Program-made: the position numbers and the translations under genes
The notes under the pieces: model-generated
Told to the model about the DNA's origin: nothing
Database searches by the model: none
What the model saw: only the letters and a program-made list of their open reading frames with translations
Part shown: positions 7,981 through 15,531 of the stretch, one piece after another
Numbering within the stretch: the first letter of the stretch is position 1
Layout of the letters: each line of letters opens with the position of its first letter
Origin: Hafnia paralvei ATCC 29927
Lineage (GTDB): Bacteria > Pseudomonadota > Gammaproteobacteria > Enterobacterales > Enterobacteriaceae
Reading direction: 5' to 3'
Length of the DNA stretch: 60,433 nt
Assembly (NCBI RefSeq): GCF_001655005.1
Contig: NZ_LXET01000068.1
Span: forward strand, 1-60,433

Positions 7981-8601
7981 ATGCTCATTTTTGGTTATCT
8001 GCGAGCATCAACCTCTGAACAAGATGCCACTCGCGCTAAAAATGCGTTAAAGAATTTTGCTCGCCAACATGGCCACCGAATTGCTGGCTGGTATGTCGAC
8101 AATATCTCCGGTGCAACGATGACGCGCCCAAAACTCGTGCAACTGCTTGAAGAGGCTGAGCCAGGGGATATTATTCTCATTGAGCAAGTGGATAGGCTTT
8201 CTCGATTGGACGACGTGGGATGGGAAGCGCTAAGAAAGCAGATAACGGATAAGCAGCTGTCTATCGTGAGTCTTGATTTACCAACCAGCCATTTGGCGCT
8301 CAATAACGCCGTTAGCGATGAATTCACTCGCAGTATGCTTAAAGCCGTTAATGGCATGATGCTGGATATGCTCGCAGCTATATCCAGAAAAGATTATGAG
8401 GATCGACGTCGCCGTCAGGCGGAAGGCATAAGCAAAGCGAAATCGGAAGGTAAATATCGGGGCAGGGTGGCTGATGCACAAAAACACGAGCTGATACGCA
8501 CACTCCGGCTAACTCATGGAAAGTCCCTGCGTGAAACAGCTCGCCTCGCGGGAGTATCGAAAATGACGGTGATCCGCGTTTGCCAACAAGGCGAGGAGTA
8601 A
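7981..8601 (+). CDS. Serine recombinase (resolvase/invertase family)
   Basis: 206-aa recombinase. The catalytic domain opens with IFGYLRASTSEQ, with Ser10 the likely nucleophile, and continues through DIILIEQVDRLSR. A long helix at residues 120-145 and a C-terminal helix-turn-helix (SLRETARLAGVSKMTVIRV) complete the usual architecture. It probably resolves plasmid multimers or cointegrates at the repeats just upstream. No Tn3 transposase accompanies it, so it is either a plasmid resolvase or a relic of a lost transposon. Confidence 0.88.
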   Translation: MLIFGYLRASTSEQDATRAKNALKNFARQHGHRIAGWYVDNISGATMTRPKLVQLLEEAEPGDIILIEQVDRLSRLDDVGWEALRKQITDKQLSIVSLDLPTSHLALNNAVSDEFTRSMLKAVNGMMLDMLAAISRKDYEDRRRRQAEGISKAKSEGKYRGRVADAQKHELIRTLRLTHGKSLRETARLAGVSKMTVIRVCQQGEE

Positions 8602-8684
8602 AGATATGTCATACCGAGTACTTAACATCTTGTATTGCTCTGATTGTGATAGCATTCACTCATTATCTTTCAGAGTCTGGACTG

Positions 8685-9626
8685 ATGAAGAAGAAAAACA
8701 GTACCCCCACGCCGCATGATGCCACATTTAGGCAGTTTCTCACCCAGCCAGAAATTGCACGTGACTTCATGGAATTACACCTTCCTGCGGAGCTTCGGGC
8801 AATCTGCGACCTCAGCACGTTAAAGCTGGAGTCAGGCTCCTTTGTTGAAGATGATTTACGTCAGTACTTCAGTGATGTGCTTTATAGCCTCGATACCGTG
8901 GAGGGCGAGGGCTATGTTCATGTGTTGATCGAACATCAAAGCTCACCCGATAAGCATATGGCTTTTCGCTTAATTCGTTACGCGGTCGCGGCTATGCAAC
9001 GCCACCTTGAAGCGGGCCATACTAAGTTGCCGCTCGTCATACCGGTGCTGTTTTACGTGGGTAAACGCAGTCCTTATCCGTACTCCACGCGGTGGTTAGA
9101 TGAGTTTGACGACCCCGAACTGGCACATAAACTCTATAGTGGTGCATTCCCACTGGTTGATGTGACGGTTATTCCAGACGATGATATTATGGAACACCGC
9201 AGCATGGCCGCACTGACTCTGCTGCAAAAGCACATTCATCAACGTGATATCGCCACCTTGACGGACAGACTGGCCACGTTGCTGATGGCAGACTATCTCT
9301 CTTCACCGCAGGTGATGGCGCTGATACACTATTTATTACAGGCCGGTGAGTCTGCTGACTCTGAAGCCTTTGTTCGCGAACTGGCACAGCGTGTGCCGCA
9401 GCATGGAGACGCACTTATGACCATCGCACAACAGCTCGAACAGAAGGGCATCGAGAAGGGGATCGAGAAGGGCATTGAGAAAGGGATCCAACTCGGTGAA
9501 CAACGTGGTATCGAGAAAGGCAAACTCGAAGTGGCACGCAGTCTGTTAAAAATGGGCATGTCGCGTGAATCAGTGCAGGAAGCAACCGGCCTTTCTGAGG
9601 ACGATTTGGCGCAAATCCGCCACTAA
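8685..9626 (+). CDS. Rpn/YhgA family recombination-promoting nuclease
   Basis: 313 aa from the ATG at 8685, which begins MKKKNSTPTPHDATFRQFL, the usual family start; upstream frame is not protein-like. The PD-(D/E)XK nuclease core includes YFSDVLYSL and VLIEHQSSPDKHMAFRLIRY. RpnA-type proteins are nucleases that stimulate RecA-independent recombination and are also linked to phage defence. Near residue 255 the repeated GIEKG pentapeptides are encoded by short tandem DNA repeats (about 9448-9490) prone to length change. Some databases label it putative transposase. Confidence 0.88.
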   Translation: MKKKNSTPTPHDATFRQFLTQPEIARDFMELHLPAELRAICDLSTLKLESGSFVEDDLRQYFSDVLYSLDTVEGEGYVHVLIEHQSSPDKHMAFRLIRYAVAAMQRHLEAGHTKLPLVIPVLFYVGKRSPYPYSTRWLDEFDDPELAHKLYSGAFPLVDVTVIPDDDIMEHRSMAALTLLQKHIHQRDIATLTDRLATLLMADYLSSPQVMALIHYLLQAGESADSEAFVRELAQRVPQHGDALMTIAQQLEQKGIEKGIEKGIEKGIQLGEQRGIEKGKLEVARSLLKMGMSRESVQEATGLSEDDLAQIRH

Positions 9627-9643
9627 TCGTCTCTGCTCTACAC

Positions 9644-9682
9644 TCCCTGCCAGACCCTCAACATAGACTGATGGGGCAGGGA
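9644..9682 (+). terminator. Possible terminator after the Rpn gene
   Basis: An 8-bp inverted repeat TCCCTGCC / GGCAGGGA surrounds a 23-nt loop just after the Rpn stop codon. There is no clear T tract, so this is weak. Confidence 0.3.
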
Positions 9683-9878
9683 TACGTCACACACAGATCC
9701 CGCCGGCCAACCACAGCGATTTGGCCGCCCTTCAACTTCAGATTAACTTACCGACCATCGTCACATCCCACATTGAGGTTGCTAAGCGCGTGATACAAAA
9801 TCGCCCCCTTGCGTATTACATGAGTCATTTACAATAATGACTTTGATATTACTGTTGATTTGATGAAAGAGGATCTTA

Positions 9879-10079
9879 ATGGCAAAAATCAAAACCCATA
9901 CCGGTATCATTATGACAAAAGACGGGGAGCGGACCGTGCCACTACACGAGACGGCGACAACCTGGTGTGCAGGTCAGCGCGAAACTTATGACAAGTTCAC
10001 CGGTCGTCGTTGCGGCGCTCCACTGTCTAAACACCGCTTGATTCTATCCAGCGTGAAGATTAATGAAGAAACCTCATAA
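9879..10079 (+). CDS. Small unknown protein (66 aa)
   Basis: 66-aa open frame with an AAAGAGGA ribosome-binding site seven bases before the ATG. No family is recognised. The two cysteines, in TTWCAGQ and GRRCGAP, lie about 20 residues apart in a basic context. The next small gene overlaps its 3' end by 17 bp, suggesting coupled translation. Confidence 0.55.
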   Translation: MAKIKTHTGIIMTKDGERTVPLHETATTWCAGQRETYDKFTGRRCGAPLSKHRLILSSVKINEETS

Positions 10080-10250
10080 AGAAGCGCGCAAAGCCGCACG
10101 AGCAGAAAAAAACCACGTGAGCCCGATCCGATATTTCCCAAAGCCAGCACGCCTTGGCGCGATGATGAGTCGTGGTCAAAAACCTTCCGACCGCTTGCAC
10201 AAGTGATCAGTGATGAAGTCGCAGCAGCGAACCATGAAGCCGATGCTTAA
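10063..10250 (+). CDS. Small unknown gene with in-frame break at an A7 run
   Basis: The ATG at 10063 opens a basic peptide, MKKPHKEARKAARAEK, which leaves a protein-like frame at seven A residues (10106-10112). Unshifted reading stops at 10204-10206 after 47 aa. A -1 shift on A-AAA-AAC joins PREPDPIFPKASTPWRDDES and ends at the TAA at 10248-10250, giving about 62 aa. Either this is a programmed -1 frameshift, or one A has been gained or lost by mutation or sequencing error. No family is recognised. Confidence 0.5.
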
Positions 10251-10333
10251 CCCGCATCCATGACTGCGCCCCGTGGACAAACGCTGCATACCTGCACCAA
10301 ATCCACCACGCAGCCAGCAACGACTATCGTGTG

Positions 10334-10597
10334 CTAGTCGTTCTCTTGCCCTTTCGGTGGTATGACGACAAACGGTTGGCCTTTTGCTTGACGTATTGCT
10401 TCTTTCATCACGCGCAGTAGCAGCGCATCATTCCAGTTTGCATCAATGTGGATCACTGGTTTACCGACAGCAAAGCGGGCTGCGATTAACTCTCGCAGCG
10501 TATCTTCCGCCATCTGATGTGCTGACGTTTTAGCTGCTTTAGGCTTCACCGTGCATATCTGTGGTAGCTGCGATAGACGTAAACCACGTCGTGTCAT
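10334..10597 (-). CDS. Unknown protein (87 aa)
   Basis: Open frame from ATG at 10597 (a TTG lies one codon earlier) with GAGGGG upstream. The product has a basic N terminus and the segment KPVIHIDANWNDALLLRVMK. No family is recognised. It lies convergent with the small plus-strand genes and ends at the window's accessory block before the miniature transposable element. Confidence 0.5.
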   Translation of the reverse strand: MTRRGLRLSQLPQICTVKPKAAKTSAHQMAEDTLRELIAARFAVGKPVIHIDANWNDALLLRVMKEAIRQAKGQPFVVIPPKGQEND

Positions 10598-10666
10598 CAA
10601 TACATCCCCTCGCTAATTCGATGTCCTAATGGCAACAAGTGCCGACTTCACATCTCCTTGGCCCCC

Positions 10667-10903
10667 AAATAGGGGTCAGTTTGGATATAGAGAATTATTG
10701 TACGCGTACAATAGGGTGTACTCCCGCGCTATACGGCATTTTCAGGGGTTTGACCTTAATCGGATAACCTAAATGCGAGACTGCAAGAGCGACAACTTAA
10801 AAGCGATAGCCGCTGACGCAAAATCAACCCCTTACGAACCACGATTGATTAAATAATGCGCTTAACGTACAAAAATTCTCTATATCCAAACTGACCCCAA
10901 ATA
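10667..10903. mobile_element. Tn3-derived inverted-repeat miniature element (TIME-like)
   Basis: A 227-bp non-coding element at 10672-10898 with terminal inverted repeats of 38 bp. Both ends start GGGGTCAGTTTGGATATAGA; the right repeat ends in ACGTTAAG, the conserved inner end of Tn3-family repeats, and the left agrees over the outer 33 bp with one mismatch. The 5-bp sequence AAATA flanks both sides (10667-10671 and 10899-10903), the target duplication size of the Tn3 family. There is no transposase, so it would move only in trans. Confidence 0.85.
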
Positions 10904-10918
10904 GACACCTATCACATG

Positions 10919-10960
10919 AGGTTCTACGCCGGAAATTTCAGCTGTTCCAGCGTAGAACCC
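10919..10960. repeat. Long hairpin inside the Tn3-type end
   Basis: GGTTCTACGC and GCGTAGAACC, extended by GGAA/TTCC, form a stem of about 14 pairs around a 10-nt loop. It directly abuts the Tn3-type inverted repeat and is probably part of the same transposon remnant. It could also act as a terminator. Confidence 0.6.
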
Positions 10961-10961
10961 T

Positions 10962-10999
10962 TTAACGTGAGTTTTCGTTCCACTGAGCGTCAGACACCC
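10962..10999. mobile_element. Orphan Tn3-type 38-bp inverted repeat
   Basis: The stretch running from TTAACGTGAGTTTTCGTTCC to GAGCGTCAGACACCC is nearly identical to the terminal repeat of Tn1/Tn2/Tn3, with one extra A near the outer end. The outer tip points right. No matching second end, transposase or beta-lactamase is in the window, so it is a remnant. Its tip is two bases from the stop codon of the next gene. Confidence 0.85.
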
Positions 11000-11000
11000 T

Positions 11001-11525
11001 TTACAGACCCTTTTCCTTTCTTTTAAAGTAAAAAACAGGCACATTTCTCACGTTATAAATCTGCATAATAAGCAATGTTCTATGTCTGCCATCGATAATT
11101 CGTTGCCCGTCATCAGACATTTGAGGGTATTCAATCTTTCCTTTACTTAAATAGGTTTTAATTTTGTGCCATCGGCGCGGATCAATATTGAAAGCTTGAA
11201 CGCCAAGTGACCTTAACAGAATAAACCCATTAATTGTCGTAACCACGGGCTCTTTTCTCATTCTTTCAGGAAGTTGATGATGGTCAGCAACCTGAGCCAC
11301 TGACGGCAGATAAAATTCTAAATCCTGTAGTGAAGGATACTGCAATCCACTATTATCCTTCGGAATTTCATCAAAGGATTTGAACGGATACTTAGACATA
11401 TACTCATTAATTTTTTCAGACGGTAAATGTGCAAACCAGCTGGGATCAGGCCTGTTAGCTTCTTCTTCTGCTTTAATTCTCTTAAAAGACTCCGGAAACA
11501 AATCCTCTATCCTTCTATTCAACAA
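11001..11525 (-). CDS. ParB-N-like unknown protein (174 aa)
   Basis: 174-aa protein, AT-rich relative to its neighbours. The C-terminal motif IIDGRHRTLLIMQI resembles the GERR/GRHR nucleotide-binding motif of ParB/Srx-fold proteins, followed by NVPVFYF, so a ParB-like CTPase/nuclease fold is possible. The stop codon sits against the tip of the Tn3-type repeat, so the C terminus may have been altered by insertion. No partner gene is visible; the role is unknown. Confidence 0.6.
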   Translation of the reverse strand: MLNRRIEDLFPESFKRIKAEEEANRPDPSWFAHLPSEKINEYMSKYPFKSFDEIPKDNSGLQYPSLQDLEFYLPSVAQVADHHQLPERMRKEPVVTTINGFILLRSLGVQAFNIDPRRWHKIKTYLSKGKIEYPQMSDDGQRIIDGRHRTLLIMQIYNVRNVPVFYFKRKEKGL

Positions 11526-11604
11526 AATTTACTCCATCAGTAAGGGGGTAGGTTGAGTAACCACGGCCGTTACCCAAGTTCGAAATGCTCGGATATTAAC
11601 CCTC

Positions 11605-12510
11605 TCAGCGCACGGCCCAAGAGTAATGTTTTTCCGCATAGCGGTGCAGTCGGTAAAAATTCTGCTCATCGCCACCGATAAAAATACCGTTATCCATTAT
11701 CCCCTCCGCCAGTCGCTGAGTGTACCTGTACGCGGCCTCATCCAGCTCTGCCCGACTTCCCCACGAGCCCTGTTGTTTACGCCAGTTCAGCTGCACCGCT
11801 TTCAGCAGACGGCACATCTGCTGGCAGATGAAGTAGCAGGCGACCACATTTTGCGCATCACCCACAAAAATCACGTCGCTGTCCGGCCGCATCATTTCGT
11901 TCCACAGATAGACATCAATGCAGCCCAGCATCATGGCCACGCGCTTTGCCACAAAACCGCCATACCAGTAATACGCGGTGCGAGGTATGTTCAGCCGGCG
12001 GCTCTCGGCAATATTACCTGTGTGAAATGACAGTAGGTCAGACTCAGTCAGCTCGCGGACCAGCGTCTCGAGCACCCGGTGCCAAGCATCCGTTTCACTG
12101 CACTCAGATAACGCAGAAAAATAGCGGCTGACAATACCGGCAATCTGCTGTTCCGGCACGACCTTGCTGGTGACCGCCGGCGGAGATAGCTTACGACACA
12201 ATTCCTCCCGCTCAACGAGTGCCTTGAGCATGGCATCAGGCGTCACATTATTCACGATGGCCAGCGACGCAACGCGTTCACGTAGGTCATCAGAGAGAAA
12301 GACACCTGCGTCGACGGCAACGGCGGCAGGCACCCTGACGCGGCGTGATACGGGCTTATAGATTTCACCTGTTTCTGGTCTGATTTTTAGTCCCGCTTTC
12401 AGCCAGCGGCTCAGTTCTTGAGGCAGGATATCAGGGTTGTCTTTCAGAAAACGTGCGCGGTTTCCTCGTTCTGGGCCATACGCGCTGTCAATGTAATCAC
12501 TCAGTTGCAT
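11605..12510 (-). CDS. Cro-like N-terminal protein near the replicon (301 aa)
   Basis: The start chosen is the ATG at 12510 (a longer frame begins at GTG 12540). The N-terminal ~60 residues (MQLSDYIDSAYGPERGNRAR...ELSRWL) resemble a YdaS/Cro-type helix-turn-helix. The C-terminal half, with WYGGFVAKRV, NVVACYFICQQM and LDEAAYRYTQRL, recalls the C-terminal region of DUF2786-type proteins. A perfect palindrome lies 17 bp upstream of the ATG, consistent with autoregulation. The function is unknown, but position beside oriR suggests plasmid maintenance. Confidence 0.55.
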   Translation of the reverse strand: MQLSDYIDSAYGPERGNRARFLKDNPDILPQELSRWLKAGLKIRPETGEIYKPVSRRVRVPAAVAVDAGVFLSDDLRERVASLAIVNNVTPDAMLKALVEREELCRKLSPPAVTSKVVPEQQIAGIVSRYFSALSECSETDAWHRVLETLVRELTESDLLSFHTGNIAESRRLNIPRTAYYWYGGFVAKRVAMMLGCIDVYLWNEMMRPDSDVIFVGDAQNVVACYFICQQMCRLLKAVQLNWRKQQGSWGSRAELDEAAYRYTQRLAEGIMDNGIFIGGDEQNFYRLHRYAEKHYSWAVR

Positions 12511-12526
12511 TGTGATATCCACAGAA

Positions 12527-12546
12527 GTGTTTATAAACACAATCGT
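12527..12546. promoter_or_regulatory. Palindromic operator upstream of the Cro-like gene
   Basis: GTGTTTATAAACAC at 12527-12540 is a perfect 14-bp palindrome, followed by a further half site GTTTAT around 12545-12550. It lies in the leader of the downstream minus-strand gene, a good place for autorepression. Confidence 0.5.
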
Positions 12547-12550
12547 TTAT

Positions 12551-13099
12551 ATCATGTACAGTCCGGACAGGCGAGCAGTGCGTAGCCAGTCTTTGAATGC
12601 CGCTTTGCGGCATGGAGGCGCCAGCTGTTGTTGAATATGACATTAACGTTAAATGGCGCCGGTAACGCGGCGAAGCCGCCCTGCTTTGATAGATTTCACC
12701 AATCCCTCTCCCGCCCTGCAAAGCCAAACCCACTAAAAGCGACGTAGAAGTTTCATTATGCGAACGGAGTGACCACGACAAGGCTTTGCCGCAGTCGGGG
12801 TGTATCTCCGCGTTAGCGGGTCGTAGAGCCGCTTACGAGCATGTATCTGAAACAACCCGCTACATCATTTACAGCAACACAAATCCTCTAGTTACAACAT
12901 CCACTTATAAAGCGACTCATTTCCGGCCCTATGGGCCGGGGGCGAGCCGCTTTGCAGTGGGTGAGGTTTCGCGCTGTTGTTGCCGATATGCACGGATTGC
13001 TGTGTGGATGTCTAGAGTGTTGTCACTAAAGTGATTTGTATGGGGCCCGTCGCATAGCGATGGGAGGAACTTTAGGTTGTGTCGAACCGGCGCGGACTT
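12551..13099. other. Gene-free DNA distal to oriR
   Basis: About 550 bp with no convincing gene. Open frames here are short and not protein-like. A hairpin TGCCGCTT/TGCGGCA lies near 12597-12613, and several GC-rich stretches follow. In classical IncFII plasmids this interval carries the poorly conserved repA4 frame, which I cannot recognise here. Confidence 0.5.
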
Positions 13100-13487
13100 T
13101 AGTCCGCTGCAAGGGCGAACATTATCAGGAACCTTTCCACAGGTCAGGTGACGAATAGGTAATTTCTTTATAAGAAGAATAAAAAAGGTATTTAAAAGAA
13201 GTACTGAGTAGTTGTTTAAAGGAAACCACGCACTTTGAAAAGCCTCCGGCTAGCGCTCTGTAAACATATCGGTTGTAACCTTATGGAAAAGTCCCTTGCA
13301 CTTAATGGTGGATAACCTAATTCGACAGCCAGAGGTGACAAATATGAGGTATTTTTTGGCTATTCTGGAGGTGATTCAGGGGAAATATCTGGGTGGAAAA
13401 GCGCTATTTTGGTCGAATAATCATCAGTGGCAGGCTGTAGACGTGCGAAATCCTCCGGCGTCGACCGGATTTTTGGAAAATCAGGGG
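13100..13487. other. oriR: IncFII-type origin oriR and CIS region
   Basis: The DNA immediately downstream of repA is where IncFII plasmids hold CIS, which delays RepA release, then oriR. Supporting signs are an AT-rich stretch at about 13155-13225 and a near-perfect DnaA box, GGTGGATAA (complement TTATCCACC), at 13307-13315. The open frame on the plus strand here does not look like a protein. Exact boundaries cannot be drawn. Confidence 0.7.
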
Positions 13488-14351
13488 TTAGGTGGGGAGA
13501 GTGACCAACCGCGTGTAGTTGTTACCGCGCGACATCAGCATGCGCTCTTTCACTCGACGCGCCAACTCTCGTTTCAAGGCATCAAGGCCGCCGACAAAGC
13601 GCCCGCTGGCGTATTCACGCGTCAGCTGTTGTTTCACCAGAGTCTCGATATCCTTTCGGGTTCTGTCCGCGTCACGTCGAGCACGGGCGCGTTTCAGTCC
13701 GTGTCGTTTGCGCTCAGACTGATAGCTGCGGAAGCGCTCGCGCACAAACCGCCAAGCCTTCGCGATGAGCTCATCCATCTCCAGAGGCTTCAGCTTCTGC
13801 TTCTGACGCTGCTGGTTTTCCCATTCAACACGACTGCGCCGCGCGGCCACTACAGCCACGTCAGAGACGTCAAGCGTGGAGAATAGGGCAGGCGTGAAGG
13901 TGATATCAGTCGGAATGTTACAGCCAATCGTGGGGTCATACTCGGTCTGATAAGTAATCAGGCCCAATTCTGCCATGAATTTCAGCGCTCGCGTGGCGCG
14001 GGTAATAGAGAGATTGCCACTCTTTGACTCTGTAGCCAGACCGCATTCGATGGCCAAATTGGTAATCGAACGCTGTACACGGTTAGCCAGTGGATCATAG
14101 TGGAAGCACAGCCCCTGAAGTAACGTATCGATGGCGCGCCGGCGCAGCAAGGGAGGCATGCGGTGACGCGTCCCCATAGAACGAGCAAAGGCGACATGCA
14201 TAGAAAAATCAAAACGGGACGTAAAGCCTTCGGCTTTTGCCATTAGCTTACGGCAGAACGGCAGGGTCTTTTTACCCTCACGCGGAGTGAACTCCGGATT
14301 CGGATTTTTGACCTGACGGTAATGCGTGAACAGGGCCTGAGCGTCAACCAC
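13488..14351 (-). CDS. repA: IncFII replication initiator RepA
   Basis: 287-aa initiator acting in cis at oriR. It matches RepFIIA RepA along its length: YRQVKNPNPEFTPREG, RRRAIDTLLQGLCFHYDPLA, AIECGLATES, LITYQTEYDPTIGC and MDELIAKAWRFVRERFRSYQ. The GTG start at 14351 overlaps the tap stop by 8 bases, so translation depends on tap being translated. CopA antisense RNA blocks tap, and CopB represses transcription. Copy number should be low and controlled as in R1/R100. Confidence 0.97.
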   Translation of the reverse strand: MVDAQALFTHYRQVKNPNPEFTPREGKKTLPFCRKLMAKAEGFTSRFDFSMHVAFARSMGTRHRMPPLLRRRAIDTLLQGLCFHYDPLANRVQRSITNLAIECGLATESKSGNLSITRATRALKFMAELGLITYQTEYDPTIGCNIPTDITFTPALFSTLDVSDVAVVAARRSRVEWENQQRQKQKLKPLEMDELIAKAWRFVRERFRSYQSERKRHGLKRARARRDADRTRKDIETLVKQQLTREYASGRFVGGLDALKRELARRVKERMLMSRGNNYTRLVTLPT

Positions 14352-14418
14352 ACCTTCCTGCGCTTATGTTGCACGGAAGGAGCAGGTAGCACAGAAGGTA
14401 TTGCAGTTTTCTGAGCAT
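14344..14418 (-). CDS. tap: Tap leader peptide of repA
   Basis: A 24-codon frame starting MLRKLQYLL and containing CNISAGRCG near its end, very like the R1 Tap peptide. GGGAG precedes the ATG at 14418. Its TGA (14346-14344) lies within the first codons of repA, the classic arrangement in which terminating ribosomes reinitiate at repA. The 5' part lies within the CopA target. Confidence 0.9.
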   Translation of the reverse strand: MLRKLQYLLCYLLLPCNISAGRCG

Positions 14419-14429
14419 GCACATATACT
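14401..14429 (+). promoter_or_regulatory. CopA promoter
   Basis: TTGCAG (14401-14406) and TATACT (14424-14429) are separated by exactly 17 bp on the plus strand, antisense to the repA leader. Transcription would start near 14436. Confidence 0.85.
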
Positions 14430-14435
14430 CCCTGC

Positions 14436-14525
14436 ATAGAGCAACAGCTTCTATGCAGTTTTAGTCGGCCCCGATTAATCTCTCCACTCGCCAAAGTTAA
14501 GGAGATTATCGGGGTTTCGTTTTTT
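14436..14525 (+). ncRNA. copA: CopA antisense RNA (IncFII copy control)
   Basis: About 90 nt, the size of R1 CopA. Stem-loop I is CTGCATAGA / TCTATGCAG at 14432-14458. The main stem-loop II is CCCCGATTAATCTC / GAGATTATCGGGG with the loop containing CGCCAAAG, the kissing loop with the U-turn motif. It ends in a T-rich tail (14513-14525), making stem II the terminator. It pairs with the repA leader and stops Tap and thus RepA synthesis. The loop sequence determines incompatibility. Confidence 0.92.
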
Positions 14526-14651
14526 CTGGCTCCGGGTAAACACCTCATCAGAACCAGTTCCCTGCCACCTTACGGCGTGGCTCGCCAAAAATTCTCTCAA
14601 ACGATCAGTAATCTAACACTCACCCGCTTAACAAGCAAGAATGTCAAAGGT

Positions 14652-14912
14652 TCACATTTTTTCGCAGCGACGTTCAGTCTCAATCTGAATGAGTTTCTCT
14701 ATCATTTCTCCCTGAGTTAACCCCTCTTGCTCGCATAAGTGCAAAAGCTGGTCTTTCATCGGGTTTCGGATAAATACATTCACTTCTTTATGAGTTTCAC
14801 GTTTACGTGCAATCGAAGCCAACTGCCTTTCAGTCGCTGACATCGGATTACCTTTTCGATAAGGGCGCTTCGTTTTCGATGAGGAAGTCACTGCGTTTGT
14901 GGATTGTGACAT
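14652..14912 (-). CDS. copB: CopB/RepA2 transcriptional repressor of repA
   Basis: 86-aa repressor of the repA promoter. The start chosen is the ATG at 14912 (MSQSTNAVTSSS); the longer frame has no counterpart. AVTSSS, KRPYRKGNPMS, RKRETHKEV and GLTQGEMIEKLI match R1 CopB/RepA2. It lies upstream of the CopA locus in the same direction as repA, as in all RepFIIA replicons. Confidence 0.93.
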   Translation of the reverse strand: MSQSTNAVTSSSKTKRPYRKGNPMSATERQLASIARKRETHKEVNVFIRNPMKDQLLHLCEQEGLTQGEMIEKLIQIETERRCEKM

Positions 14913-15057
14913 CTCTGCCTCCTCAAGGATAAAAAAAGGATCGTTGGGCAAAGCATACTACAGATGTCTAAAATCAGCGACTTAACTTTTTCTCTTCAGA
15001 CAGTCTTTGTGTTGGCGCACGGAGGACTGCGTTGAGAAAAAGCGAGGGGGATGCGTT

Positions 15058-15366
15058 TTAGGCTATTTGACGCAGCCAGTAGCACACAGGGCCATTCTGA
15101 CTGGCGTGAATAGAGCCAATAAACCAGCCATCGTCATCAGGCGGCATCACATGCCAATCTCGCGCGCATGGGTTCTCTTGTCCCCGCGCGAGTTCGGCTA
15201 AATAGGCCTCGGGATCTTCATCACACATCAGCATGACAAAACACGCTAACTGATGCGTTCTGAGCCAAGACGTCAGGTGGGCGGTCGTTTCACATCCACT
15301 TCGCACTAACGAAGGGTGTGTCCAATAACCCAACGCATCACGTTCAACCGCTACCGAAATAATCAT
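15058..15366 (-). CDS. Unknown plasmid protein (102 aa)
   Basis: 102-aa protein opening VAVERDALGYWTHPSL and ending in IGSIHASQNGPVCYWLRQ. That pattern (an N-terminal 'ERD..G...HP' and a C-terminal 'IH....GPV..W') is one I associate with small uncharacterised plasmid and prophage proteins, but I know no function. AGGA lies nine bases before the ATG. It stands alone between copB and the next unknown gene. Confidence 0.65.
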   Translation of the reverse strand: MIISVAVERDALGYWTHPSLVRSGCETTAHLTSWLRTHQLACFVMLMCDEDPEAYLAELARGQENPCARDWHVMPPDDDGWFIGSIHASQNGPVCYWLRQIA

Positions 15367-15531
15367 TTCTCAGATCCTAGCGAAAATACGTTTTTGAAAA
15401 AATACAGTTTTAAATAACGATACATCATCATTTTCCTTTTAGCATGAATTATCATCATGGGTAATTAATTAAATCACCCTGCCTTGAATAGTGAATTAAT
15501 TAGCAGAGATAAATAGTGGCATGAATACAGT

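Noticed and set aside
7981..10999. Complete Tn3-family transposon using the serine recombinase as TnpR
   Set aside because: There is no transposase, the recombinase is not a close TnpR match, and the only Tn3-type end at 10962-10999 has no partner to its left in the window.
12497..12781. Possible repA4 gene downstream of oriR
   Set aside because: A 94-aa minus-strand frame overlaps the start of the Cro-like gene and its operator, and shows no similarity I can recognise to RepA4.
13296..13886. 196-aa plus-strand open frame over oriR and repA
   Set aside because: It is a shadow: most of it is antisense to repA and the rest covers the origin, with no ribosome-binding site or protein-like composition.
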